Of a stretch of 64,000 bases of DNA, positions 53,343 through 62,468 are shown piece by piece. The notes under the pieces were generated by a model. It had not been told where the DNA came from, ran no database searches, and saw only the letters and a list, made by a program, of their open reading frames with translations. The DNA is from an uncultured Eubacterium sp. (GTDB lineage Bacteria > Bacillota > Clostridia > Lachnospirales > Lachnospiraceae). Each line of letters opens with the position of its first letter. Within the stretch, counting starts at the first letter, position 1. A program made the translations under genes and the position numbers. Location of the stretch: positions 62,001-126,000 of the forward strand of contig CAJUAU010000001.1 in the NCBI GenBank assembly GCA_910584645.1. Reading direction: 5' to 3'.

Positions 53343-54572
53343 ATGAAGATTTCATTCTCACCACCGGATATCACGGAAGAAGAGATAGAAGAAGTAGCAG
53401 ATACCCTCCGTTCCGGATGGATCACCACGGGACCCAGGACGAAAGAATTTGAACGGCAGATCGCGTCGTGGTGCCGGACGGCGAAGGCGGTATGCCTGAA
53501 TTCTGCCACTGCATGTATGGAGATGACGTTGCGGCTGTTTGGCATTGGCCCGGGGGATGAGGTGATCACCAGTGCTTATACCTATACGGCTACAGCCAGT
53601 GCCGTGTGCCACACCGGAGCCACTCTGGTTCTGGTGGATACGGCAGAGGATTCCTTTGAGATGGACTATGACCAGCTGGAGGAGCGGATCACCTCTGCCA
53701 CAAAGGCGGTGATGCCGGTGGATATCGCCGGGGTGCCCTGCGATTACAAGAGGATCTATGAGATCATAGAGAGAAAGAAAGAGATGTTCTGTTCCGGAGA
53801 TAATAAGTATCAGAAAGCGCTGGGAAGGATACTGGTGCTGGCAGACTGTGCCCACGGCTTTGGCGCCAGGGTGGGAGAGCAGCCAGCAGGACAGTTTGCC
53901 GATTTTACTTCCTTTTCTTTTCACGCGGTAAAAAATCTCACTACCGCCGAGGGAGGGGCTGTGGTGTGGAAGGATATTGACGGAGTTGATCCAGAAGAGA
54001 TCTACCGGGAATACATGCTGTTTTCCCTGCATGGCCAGTCCAAAGACGCGTTGGCAAAGACAAAGGCGGGCGCCTGGGAATATGATATCCTGTCGACGGC
54101 ATATAAATGCAATATGACAGATATCCAGGCGGCGATCGGACTAGTCCAGCTCAGGAGATATCCGGAGCTTCTGGCGAGACGCCAGCAGCTGGTGGGACTC
54201 TATGACCAGGGGATAAGTAAAATCAATGAAAAGCTGAAAGCATGGGAATGCAGGAGCCTTGTCCACTACGATGGGGAGATCTGTTCCAGCGGCCATCTGT
54301 ACCTGCTGCGGATCCTGGGATGTACACAGGATGCGCGGAATGTGCTGATCGAGAGGATGGCAGAACAGGGGGTGGCGGCAAATGTTCACTATAAACCGCT
54401 TCCGATGCTGACGGCATATAAAAATATGGGGTTTGACATCAAAGACTTTCCCTGTGCCTTTCACATATTTGAGAATGAGATCAGCCTGCCGCTGCACACT
54501 CTGTTAAAAGAAGAAGAAGTGGAATATGTGCTGGGCGTGTTAGAACAGGAGCTTCTGTCACTGGAACACTGA
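53343..54572 (+). CDS. DegT/DnrJ/EryC1/StrS aminotransferase (nucleotide-sugar)
   Basis: The ATG at 53343 after AAAGGAGACAGGAT is chosen; a longer frame from 53244 has no such site. 409 residues. ISFSPPDITEEEIEEVADTL, GWITTGPRTKEFE and FTSFSFHAVKNLTTAEGG, with the PLP lysine near residue 195, and the C-terminal GVAANVHYKPLPML are family features. It probably aminates a UDP-4-keto sugar, giving an amino sugar used by the sugar transferase encoded next. The particular sugar is not determinable here, as no dehydratase is in the window. Confidence 0.93.
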   Translation: MKISFSPPDITEEEIEEVADTLRSGWITTGPRTKEFERQIASWCRTAKAVCLNSATACMEMTLRLFGIGPGDEVITSAYTYTATASAVCHTGATLVLVDTAEDSFEMDYDQLEERITSATKAVMPVDIAGVPCDYKRIYEIIERKKEMFCSGDNKYQKALGRILVLADCAHGFGARVGEQPAGQFADFTSFSFHAVKNLTTAEGGAVVWKDIDGVDPEEIYREYMLFSLHGQSKDALAKTKAGAWEYDILSTAYKCNMTDIQAAIGLVQLRRYPELLARRQQLVGLYDQGISKINEKLKAWECRSLVHYDGEICSSGHLYLLRILGCTQDARNVLIERMAEQGVAANVHYKPLPMLTAYKNMGFDIKDFPCAFHIFENEISLPLHTLLKEEEVEYVLGVLEQELLSLEH

Positions 54573-54616
54573 ATATTTTCTGAAGCAGTGCATGAAACGG
54601 AGAATGGGAGAAGGCT

Positions 54617-55297
54617 ATGAGAAAATGGGAGCAGCTTCCTGAAGAGATGCGAAATCAGGAAGTCAGGTTTTATTATGAAGAACTGAAAAAAAAGCAGGGA
54701 GCGCTGGCGGCAAAGCGCTGTTTCGATGTGGTCATGTCCCTGCTGCTGCTAATTGTATTATTTCCCCTTATGATTCTGATCGGTATCGCGGTAAAGGCGA
54801 CATCACCAGGTGAGGTTATTTTCCGCCAGGTCCGGGTGACTACATATGGAAAGCGGTTTCGGATCTACAAGTTCCGGACGATGGTGGCAGGGGCACCCGG
54901 CCAGGGATCCCAGGTGACGGTCAGCGGGGATGCCAGAGTGACGGGGATTGGGAAATTTCTGAGAAAAGTACGTCTGGATGAGCTGCCCCAGCTGCTAAAT
55001 ATTTTAAAGGGTGAGATGTCTTTTGTGGGGACGCGGCCGGAGGTGGAGAAATATGTGAAGTGTTACAGCGATGCCATGTATGCAACGCTGCTGCTTCCTG
55101 CGGGGGTTACTTCCACTGCCAGTATCCAGTATAAGGATGAGGAGCGGCTTTTGTCCCAGGGAAAGGACGTCGATGAGGTTTACACAAAGGAGATTCTCCC
55201 GGCGAAAATGGAGTATAATCTGGAATATCTGGGCCATTACTCCTTTTTCCGGGACATCAGCATAATATTTCAGACAGTGGCTGCTGTGTTGAGATAG
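54617..55297 (+). CDS. Initiating sugar transferase (undecaprenyl-phosphate hexose/amino-sugar phosphotransferase)
   Basis: 226 residues, start after GGGAGAAGGCT. AAKRCFDVVMSLLLLIVLFPL is the N-terminal membrane re-entrant helix of PglC/WcaJ-type phosphoglycosyl transferases, followed by GEVIFRQVRVTTYGK, FRIYKFRTMV, RKVRLDELPQLLNILKGEMS and VGTRPEV. The catalytic Asp-Glu pair in RLDELPQ is present. It transfers a sugar phosphate to undecaprenyl phosphate, the first step of the repeat unit. The aminotransferase gene just before it may supply its substrate. Confidence 0.94.
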   Translation: MRKWEQLPEEMRNQEVRFYYEELKKKQGALAAKRCFDVVMSLLLLIVLFPLMILIGIAVKATSPGEVIFRQVRVTTYGKRFRIYKFRTMVAGAPGQGSQVTVSGDARVTGIGKFLRKVRLDELPQLLNILKGEMSFVGTRPEVEKYVKCYSDAMYATLLLPAGVTSTASIQYKDEERLLSQGKDVDEVYTKEILPAKMEYNLEYLGHYSFFRDISIIFQTVAAVLR

Positions 55298-55319
55298 AAG
55301 GTTTTGGAGGAGAAGGACT

Positions 55320-56759
55320 ATGATCGATAAGCTTCAGGACTTATTTATCAGTTTGTTATCTCCATGGATTCCAATTATGGGGAAAATAAGTTCAAAGGTT
55401 AAATACAGACTGTTGACCGGGTGCTTTATTGCAGACCTTGTACTGTTCTGCATCGTGCGGTATGTACTGCAAAAGGAAAGCTATTTTTACAATACGGCTT
55501 GCGGTATTTTTCTTATGCTTTTAATTGCATTGTTGTCGCTGGACCGCTCCCTGCTGAGAAAGCCCTGGCGCAGATCCATGTGCATCGCCTGGTTCGGCAT
55601 GTGTATCGTGTTTACACTGTCGGATCTGTTTGTGAGCAAAAAAGCATGCGGGCTGGGGATCATACTTGCTCTTGTGTTTACCGGGGTGTTTTTTGTATGG
55701 CAGAACCACAGCCGGAAAGATTTGCTGTGGAAAGCCTTTAAAGATGCGGTGAAGTATTCCTTTCTTCTGATGGCGGGGATCTCTTTTTTGTTCCGCCCCT
55801 ATTTTGAGGGCGGCAGGTATGCGGGGATCTTTACCAATCCCAATACCTTTGGCCTGTATCTCTATGTGATCTTTGCGGTATATATGTCAGATCTGGACTG
55901 GAATGTGGAAACAGGAAAAAAATTCAGAAAAAGCCTTCCTACGTATCTCCAGCTGGCCCTCGTCCTGTTTTATCTGCTGGTATCCCAGGCGAGGACGGCG
56001 ATGCTGGCCATTGGAGCAATCTTCTTATTGTGGATCGGCGTCCGGATCTATATGGGAAAAAAGCAGGGACGTTATGCCGCTTTTCTCAAGGGACTGGCAG
56101 CGCTGGTGCTGGTCACAGCGGTGTGCTATCCTGTGTACTTTGCAGGCATCAGGAATCTGCCGAAGCTGGTGGGAAATCCCATTGTGTTTGATGAAGACGT
56201 GCTCTATCTCTCCAATGGGGAAAAAATAGAAGATATCGGAGATAAAGTGCTGGCTGAGTTTGATGAGATCGAGAGTGTCCAGGTTACAGATCATAAAACC
56301 AGCAATAATGGGATCTGGGGGCGGATCGTCAGGAGCCTGGACAGCAATGCTACCCTGAATAAAATATCCTCCGGCCGCATCACTATCTATAAAGCTTATC
56401 TGCAGAAGCTGAATATCAAGGGGCATAAAAGGGTAACAATGAAGATAAATAACAAACGAGTGTCCCATGCCCACAACAACTGGCTCCAGTTTGCCTATAC
56501 CTACGGCGTGCCCAGCATGCTGTTTTACAGTGTCATCACTGTTCTGAGCCTGGTTCGTTCTATTTTGTTTTATATGACAAACCGGAGAAGGAATGCCACC
56601 TATGCTTTTTTGATCCCGGCGATCTGTGTGGGATTTCTCGTGGCGACCCTGACGGAATGCCTGTTTCTTCCCTTTGAGGTATTTCCGGCATTTGCCTACT
56701 GGTTTGCTTTCGGAGACCTGTTTGAAAAAACATTAGAGGAAAAGGAGGTGGCAGCGTGA
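55320..56759 (+). CDS. O-antigen ligase/polymerase-like membrane protein
   Basis: 479 residues, start after TTTTGGAGGAGAAGGACT. About ten or more membrane helices; GRYAGIFTNPNTFGLYLYV, QARTAMLAIGAIFLLW, a large loop with SSGRITIYKAYLQKL, and HAHNNWLQFAYTYGVPSML with the conserved histidines are typical of the O-antigen ligase family. It would polymerise or ligate lipid-linked glycan outside the membrane. The last bases overlap the next gene's GTG start. Confidence 0.88.
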   Translation: MIDKLQDLFISLLSPWIPIMGKISSKVKYRLLTGCFIADLVLFCIVRYVLQKESYFYNTACGIFLMLLIALLSLDRSLLRKPWRRSMCIAWFGMCIVFTLSDLFVSKKACGLGIILALVFTGVFFVWQNHSRKDLLWKAFKDAVKYSFLLMAGISFLFRPYFEGGRYAGIFTNPNTFGLYLYVIFAVYMSDLDWNVETGKKFRKSLPTYLQLALVLFYLLVSQARTAMLAIGAIFLLWIGVRIYMGKKQGRYAAFLKGLAALVLVTAVCYPVYFAGIRNLPKLVGNPIVFDEDVLYLSNGEKIEDIGDKVLAEFDEIESVQVTDHKTSNNGIWGRIVRSLDSNATLNKISSGRITIYKAYLQKLNIKGHKRVTMKINNKRVSHAHNNWLQFAYTYGVPSMLFYSVITVLSLVRSILFYMTNRRRNATYAFLIPAICVGFLVATLTECLFLPFEVFPAFAYWFAFGDLFEKTLEEKEVAA

Positions 56760-59191
56760 GTGAGAAACTGATCAGCGTCATCGTGCCAGCATACAATGTG
56801 GAAAATTATATCCGGAGGTGTCTGGATTCCCTTGTGAGCCAGACCTATGGGAATCTGGAGATCATTGTGGTGAACGACGGCAGTACAGACCGTACGGGGG
56901 AGATCATTGAAGAATATACGGAGCGCTACCCGGACAAGGTGATGTTGTACACCAGGGAAAACCAGGGGCAGGCGGAGGCCAGAAACTTTGGAATATCCAA
57001 GGCTTCCGGTGAATATATTGGATTTGTGGACAGTGATGATTTTGTAAGTACGAAAATGTACGAGCTGATGTACCGGGAAGCAGAGGAACAGAACTGTGAT
57101 ATGGTCACCTGCGGATACTATGGCTGCGACGAAGTGACAGGGGAGATCACGGTGTATCAGACCGGATATAAAGGGGAATTTAACCAGAGTATTTATGAGA
57201 ATCCCATGCTCTTACGTATCAATTCCCCCTATCCCTGGAATAAGCTATATACCAGGGAACTGCTGGAGCGGAGCGGTTTTTCCTTTCGCAAGGGGATCAT
57301 CTTTGAAGACCTGTGTGCCATTTTCCCGCTCTTTATGGATGCCAGGAAGGTGGGGCGGGTACATGAAAAGCTGTATTATTACATTAAGGGAAGAAAGGGA
57401 GGCACCATCAGCACTTTCAATGAAAAACACGGGCAGATCATCGATGCCCTGCAGATCATGAACGATGCCTATCAGCATCGGGGGATGTTTGAACGGTTTT
57501 ATGATACCCTGCTTTTTTTCAACCTCCGTCATATTTATGCCCGCTTTGACGAGATGCATAATTATGATGATATCATTTTTAAGCGGGAATTTAAAAAACG
57601 TGCCTTTGCGCTTCTGGATCAGTATTTCCCGGGGTGGAGGGATACAGAAGAGTATGCAGCCCTGGAGAAAGCAGAAGAAAGAGAGGGAAAAGAGGGGAAG
57701 AGCCCAGAAAAGACAGTTGAAAAAGGAGAAGGAAAGAATGCTGGCAGGAAAGCAGGTAAGAAAGAAAAAAAGAAAAGGGATGTGTCTCCTGGGACACCGC
57801 CCCGGGAAGAGCCGAAGAACTTAAAGAAAAAAAAGCGGTCGGAACTCTATGAGGAGCTGACAGCAGAGCGGGAGATCGAAAAAAACACTGTGTTAGTAGA
57901 ATGCTATCACGGAAACGATCTGCGGGGAATAGGGTATTATATCGCCATGGATGTGTCAGACTACATGGATTTTAAGGTATATGTGGCGGCAGCTGACCTG
58001 GGAAAGGTATGTGCTTTTTCCCAAATGTTCCCTTCTTATGTCAGATACGTGGATATGAATTCGGAACGTTATCTGGAGCTGCTGGCGACAGCAAAATATC
58101 TGGTCAATAATCGGTCATTTCCAGGATTTTTCAGGAAGAGAAAGGAACAACTACTGATCTTTACAGACTTTCTGCCCTCGCTGGCGGCACAGGGGACAGA
58201 GCTGGTCTGTGATGCCAGGAACATCCAGGGTATACAGCTCAGCCTGGCACAGTCAGATAAGATCCTGTTTCCAGAGGAACTGAGGGAGCAGTTCATCCCT
58301 CTCCTGGAAAAGTATAATATGGCGGAGATCTGCCGGGATAAGGGCTGTTTTATTATGACGAGGGCGCTGCTGCATTCGGCGGACAGGGAGGAGGACGGTA
58401 CAGTACGGGTGGCATACATGCCTTCTGTCAGGGAATTTCCGGGATTGAAAGACAGCAGGAATTATCTGTTCCTGAGCAGCCTCAAAAAGAAACTGACAGA
58501 GCTGGATGAGAGGCTGGAGGAGGGAAGGAAGATCCTGTTCTGCTTTCCGAGGATCATCCGCCGCAGGTTCCGGGAAAATACCTGGAAGCATATCGAATTT
58601 TTCCCGGAAAACCGGGAACCCCTGGAGGTTCTTGCGGGCTGTCATGCCCTGGTGGGCGAGTATGGAGAAGAGATGTTTGTGATGAAAGCTCTGGGAAGGC
58701 CGGTATGCCAGTTTGTGGATGATGAGGCTGATATGGCATGGCGCTATGGACTGGGCGGCCAGGGGGAGGAATATGGTTTTCCTGTCTTTGAAACTCCGGA
58801 GAAGGTGGCGGAGTGGATCAACGGGCTGGAGAGAAAAGCAGTCCATATTGGAAGCCCGAGAGTAGGCTGGCGGCAGACGCTGGAAGATTTTAAGAGGGGT
58901 AAAAACCGCAGGCTGGGGCGGACGGTGGTGTATATGCCGGTCATTAAAAGCCGCAGGGAGTTTCTGCAGTACATGCAGGGACAGGATACGAAACGCAGTG
59001 TGTTCTTTATCCCCAAAGATGCATTTAGTGATGAGCTGGCGGCATGGATCCGGGAATATGGCGGCATACGTTATATGGTCATCATCCAGAGCATCGTTGT
59101 GAGCAAAAATGAGAGCAGGCTGATCAAATACCATATTACTACGAAAGACAAGCTCCGGGAAAAAAGAGACCGCCAGAGGTATCTGGGCTAG
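56756..59191 (+). CDS. Two-part glycosyltransferase: GT2 domain fused to a degenerate CDP-glycerol transferase-like domain
   Basis: GTG start overlaps the previous stop (GTGA) and has AAGGAGG upstream; 811 residues. The GT2 half (1-300) has ISVIVPAYNVENYIRRCLDS, VVNDGSTDRT, GQAEARNFGI and FVDSDDFV. A Lys/Glu-rich linker (about 305-365) leads to a second half with FKVYVAAADLG, KYLVNNRSFPGFFRKRKEQ, VAYMPSVREF and ALVGEYGEEMFVMKALGRPV, laid out like a TagF-type GT-B domain but lacking its usual HGxxxK and H-P motifs. The second half is therefore possibly inactive or altered in substrate. The combination suggests addition of a sugar and of phosphoglycerol by one protein. Confidence 0.8.
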   Translation: MSEKLISVIVPAYNVENYIRRCLDSLVSQTYGNLEIIVVNDGSTDRTGEIIEEYTERYPDKVMLYTRENQGQAEARNFGISKASGEYIGFVDSDDFVSTKMYELMYREAEEQNCDMVTCGYYGCDEVTGEITVYQTGYKGEFNQSIYENPMLLRINSPYPWNKLYTRELLERSGFSFRKGIIFEDLCAIFPLFMDARKVGRVHEKLYYYIKGRKGGTISTFNEKHGQIIDALQIMNDAYQHRGMFERFYDTLLFFNLRHIYARFDEMHNYDDIIFKREFKKRAFALLDQYFPGWRDTEEYAALEKAEEREGKEGKSPEKTVEKGEGKNAGRKAGKKEKKKRDVSPGTPPREEPKNLKKKKRSELYEELTAEREIEKNTVLVECYHGNDLRGIGYYIAMDVSDYMDFKVYVAAADLGKVCAFSQMFPSYVRYVDMNSERYLELLATAKYLVNNRSFPGFFRKRKEQLLIFTDFLPSLAAQGTELVCDARNIQGIQLSLAQSDKILFPEELREQFIPLLEKYNMAEICRDKGCFIMTRALLHSADREEDGTVRVAYMPSVREFPGLKDSRNYLFLSSLKKKLTELDERLEEGRKILFCFPRIIRRRFRENTWKHIEFFPENREPLEVLAGCHALVGEYGEEMFVMKALGRPVCQFVDDEADMAWRYGLGGQGEEYGFPVFETPEKVAEWINGLERKAVHIGSPRVGWRQTLEDFKRGKNRRLGRTVVYMPVIKSRREFLQYMQGQDTKRSVFFIPKDAFSDELAAWIREYGGIRYMVIIQSIVVSKNESRLIKYHITTKDKLREKRDRQRYLG

Positions 59192-59230
59192 CGTACCAGC
59201 CGGTGATGAAAGGATGGTTAAGTATATCGT

Positions 59231-61912
59231 ATGAGCAGAAGAAAATGTTTTTTGAAATATACTCTGTTGTTCCTCGTAGTTTTTGCGGGAGCTTTCCTTG
59301 CATTTTTTATACAGGGTAAGAGTTTTGTCTGGAAAAGTGACGGTTTCCGGCAGTACTATCCCGCCCTGCGCTACTTGATCTCTTATTACCGGGAACTGGT
59401 CTCTGGTCTGTTCAGCGGGGAATTTGCGGTTCCGATGATGGACTATACCATCGGCCAGGGAGAGGATATCATCACCACCTTTGCCAATTATGGACTGGGA
59501 GATCCCCTGGTATTTCTGGCGTCTCTGCTGCCCTTCCGGGGACAGTGGACCGAATATGTCTATGGTATTCTGACCGGGCTCCGGCTGTATCTGTCGGGAG
59601 CCGCCTTTCTCTTTTACTGTGAGGGGATGAAGCTGCAGCGCCGTTACAGTGTGTACGGGGCATTGGCCTACTGCTTTTGCGGCTTTGCCCTGTGGTCAGT
59701 GAAGGATCCCTTTTTTTTGAATGCCATGATCTATCTGCCTCTGGTGTTTCTTGGCCTGGAGAAGGTGCTGCGGCGGAGATCACCTCTTCTGCTTATTTTC
59801 AGCGTGTTTTTTAGTATCGTCAGCGGGTATTATTTCTTTTACATGACCGTGATCGCCGGCGTGTGTTATTTTGCTGCCCGGAGCTTTATGCGCCACGGCA
59901 GGGACATAAAAGAGGTCTGGAAGGATGGGCTGCGCTGCCTTATGGTATCAGCCGGCGGTGTTCTTCTGTCAGGCGTGCTGTTTGTGCCCTGTATCTTTGG
60001 TTATCTGGAGAGCAGCCGGGGAGAGGTGAATGTACCGTTTTCTTCGTTACTTTTCTATCCACTGGATTACTACAAAAACATGTTTTTACATTTTATCAGC
60101 GTAACAGAAAATGATGACGCTGGGGCAGTGGGATACTTTTCTATGGCGGTGATCCTTCTTCTTGCCTGTGGGCTGCTCCTGCTGCGGAGAGAAAAGAAGT
60201 ACCGGACGCTGAAAGTCTGTGTGATTCTTAGTATCCTGGCAGTGGCATCGCCTTTTGTGGGATATGTATTCAATGGCTTTGGCTATATCACCAACCGTTT
60301 TATGTTTATCCCGGCCTTTTTGCTTTCTCTGGTGCTTGTCCTGATGATGCCTTCTCTATTGTGTCTGGAGCGTAGGGATAAGAAAAAAATTATTCTAGTG
60401 TGTGGCTGCTATGTCATCCTGTGCTGCCTGTTGACCAGCAGGGAGGGGATCTGGCATACCGGCAGTATGATCCTGTTTTTGGGACTGACTCTGGCTGCCC
60501 TTTGCCTGATCCGCCAGAAGAGGTGGAGGGAGCGGGCGCTGTGGGGGCTGCTCCTGCTGAATCTGATGGTGAATGGAAATCTGATGTATGGGACAATGGG
60601 GACAGGGATGTTGGATGCCTATATGGATGCCGGAAGTGTGAAAAAGGCCTATGAGAGCGAGGGGGTAAAGGCGGTCTCGGAGGATCTGGATTCCCTGGAG
60701 CGTATCGATGTGATGACGGATCAGGGAGAGAACCCAAATCGTTCTGTGGCGGGGGTTCCCCAGGCATACAACGGCATTTCCGTCTATTACAGCGTGATCA
60801 GCTCCGGATATTCCGCTTATATGAAGTCCATGGAGAATGCAGCAGATCTTATGTATACCCACCGGATGCTTGGAAATGACGGAAGAAGCATATTGGAAAA
60901 CCTGGCAAACGTACATTATGTAGTGAGCCGGAATGCTTCATCTGTCCCTTATGGCTTTTCTCTGTACCGGGATTGCGGAAAAGGGGAAAAGGTATATAAA
61001 AATGACAACAGGACCTCTATTGGCTATACCTATGATACTTATGTGCCTGAAAACGAATTTGACAGCGCCGGGGTGTTCGACCGCCAGAACATCCTTCTCA
61101 CTGCTGCCGTTCTGGAAGGGGGTTCCAGGCTTGAGAGAGAGACGTCGGAGTCGGAGACTGTGAAAAAAGGGCAGATCTATAAGGAATGGGCTTCCCTTCC
61201 TTTTGAAATGTCTGGTGTGAAACATATGAAATGGCAGAGTGGGAAGCTGAAGGTGAAGAAAAAGAACGGAACATTTTCCATCAGCTTCCAGCGGAAAAAG
61301 GATTGTGAATACTATCTTCGCCTGTCGGGGCTGGAGCTGCAGGATCCCCGCCGGAATACTGCCTGGGCAAATATCAGTCTGGGTGATATGTCAAAGAGTT
61401 TTCTGATCTCCGACCGGACCTATGACTTTTATTTCGGACGGAAGGATTATGTTGTGAATCTGGGAAATCCATCGGAAGAGCAGGCAGGCCGGACTGAGAC
61501 AGTATCTTTCCGTATCAATGGCCCTGCTGCCTACCGTCTGGAGAATATCGAGCTGGTGGAGGTTCCCATGGAGGGGCTGGCGTGGAAGGTGGCGGAGAGA
61601 AACCAGGAGAGTCTGCGGGGTGTGGAGGTTACAACTAACGGTCTGACCGGGAGCCTGAAACTTTACCGGGAAAAGATTCTCTGTCTGGCGGTGCCTTACA
61701 AAACGGGATATACCCTCCTGGTGGACGGCAGGAAAACAGAGACAGGCAGGATAAACAAGATGTATCTTGGAGCGCTGATCCCGGAAGGAACACATGACAT
61801 AGTGCTCAGATATGCCACCCCCGGCATCCGGGCAGGTGCAATATTGACGATTATGGGTTTGATCTATACAATCTTTTTGTGTATTTTGTATAAAAAATAT
61901 TGTACAAAATAG
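59231..61912 (+). CDS. YfhO-family membrane protein
   Basis: 893 residues with about twelve membrane helices and a C-terminal extracellular beta-rich domain. KSDGFRQYYPALRYLISYYR, GQGEDIITTFANYGLGDPL, FLNAMIYLPLVFLGLEKVL and SGYYFFYMTVIAGV are the YfhO signatures. YfhO proteins have been linked to glycosylation of lipoteichoic acid by undecaprenyl-linked sugar transfer in Bacillus and Listeria relatives. As last gene of the locus it may decorate the polymer outside the membrane. The ribosome site (AAGGATGG) is further away than usual. Confidence 0.88.
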   Translation: MSRRKCFLKYTLLFLVVFAGAFLAFFIQGKSFVWKSDGFRQYYPALRYLISYYRELVSGLFSGEFAVPMMDYTIGQGEDIITTFANYGLGDPLVFLASLLPFRGQWTEYVYGILTGLRLYLSGAAFLFYCEGMKLQRRYSVYGALAYCFCGFALWSVKDPFFLNAMIYLPLVFLGLEKVLRRRSPLLLIFSVFFSIVSGYYFFYMTVIAGVCYFAARSFMRHGRDIKEVWKDGLRCLMVSAGGVLLSGVLFVPCIFGYLESSRGEVNVPFSSLLFYPLDYYKNMFLHFISVTENDDAGAVGYFSMAVILLLACGLLLLRREKKYRTLKVCVILSILAVASPFVGYVFNGFGYITNRFMFIPAFLLSLVLVLMMPSLLCLERRDKKKIILVCGCYVILCCLLTSREGIWHTGSMILFLGLTLAALCLIRQKRWRERALWGLLLLNLMVNGNLMYGTMGTGMLDAYMDAGSVKKAYESEGVKAVSEDLDSLERIDVMTDQGENPNRSVAGVPQAYNGISVYYSVISSGYSAYMKSMENAADLMYTHRMLGNDGRSILENLANVHYVVSRNASSVPYGFSLYRDCGKGEKVYKNDNRTSIGYTYDTYVPENEFDSAGVFDRQNILLTAAVLEGGSRLERETSESETVKKGQIYKEWASLPFEMSGVKHMKWQSGKLKVKKKNGTFSISFQRKKDCEYYLRLSGLELQDPRRNTAWANISLGDMSKSFLISDRTYDFYFGRKDYVVNLGNPSEEQAGRTETVSFRINGPAAYRLENIELVEVPMEGLAWKVAERNQESLRGVEVTTNGLTGSLKLYREKILCLAVPYKTGYTLLVDGRKTETGRINKMYLGALIPEGTHDIVLRYATPGIRAGAILTIMGLIYTIFLCILYKKYCTK

Positions 61913-61928
61913 CTTCTCATGGTATAAT
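61900..61928 (+). promoter_or_regulatory. Promoter of the NuoE/NuoF-like operon
   Basis: TTGTAC (61900-61905), 17-nt spacer, TATAAT (61923-61928). The -35 lies inside the end of the YfhO gene. The start of the next gene is about 43 nt downstream. Confidence 0.6.
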
Positions 61929-61970
61929 TTTATCATTAACGTATGATATGAAACAGAAAGGAGAAATACA

Positions 61971-62468
61971 TTGACACATCAGGAAATTGCAAAGCTGGAT
62001 GAGATTCTGCAGGCGCATGATTATAACAGCACGCTTCTGATCGCTATCATGCAGGAGATCCAGAAGGAATATCATTATCTTCCGGAGGAAGCGCTGGAGT
62101 ACATATCAAAGAAGCTCAAGCTCAGTGAAGCAAAAATTTATGGGGTTGCCACATTCTATGAAAATTTTTCATTAGAACCAAAGGGAAAATATGTGATTAA
62201 GATCTGTGATGGGACGGCGTGCCATGTCCGTAAATCCGTTCCGATCCTGGAAGAGTTTCGTAAAATTCTGAAAGTCAGCGAAGCGAAACCTACGACAGAT
62301 GACATGATGTTTACAGTAGAGACCGTATCCTGTCTGGGAGCCTGCGGGCTGGCACCGGTATGTACGGTGAACGACCATGTTCATCCGGCGATGACACCGG
62401 AAAAAGCAAGGGAATTGATTCAGACACTAAAGGAGCAGGAGAAGGAGGGGGAGGCAGATGAAGATTAA
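61971..62468 (+). CDS. NuoE-like [2Fe-2S] subunit of NADH-dependent hydrogenase/oxidoreductase (HndA/HydC type)
   Basis: TTG start after AAAGGAGAAATACA; 165 residues. LIAIMQEIQKEYHYLPEEAL and GVATFYENFSLEPKGKY are the NuoE helical domain; CDGTACHVRKS and CLGACGLAPV supply the four cysteines of a [2Fe-2S] cluster. In Clostridia such a subunit pairs with a NuoF-like flavoprotein in electron-bifurcating [FeFe] hydrogenases or NADH:ferredoxin enzymes. The following gene fits, overlapping by 11 nt. The hydrogenase subunit itself would lie beyond the window, so this role is inferred. Confidence 0.92.
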   Translation: MTHQEIAKLDEILQAHDYNSTLLIAIMQEIQKEYHYLPEEALEYISKKLKLSEAKIYGVATFYENFSLEPKGKYVIKICDGTACHVRKSVPILEEFRKILKVSEAKPTTDDMMFTVETVSCLGACGLAPVCTVNDHVHPAMTPEKARELIQTLKEQEKEGEADED

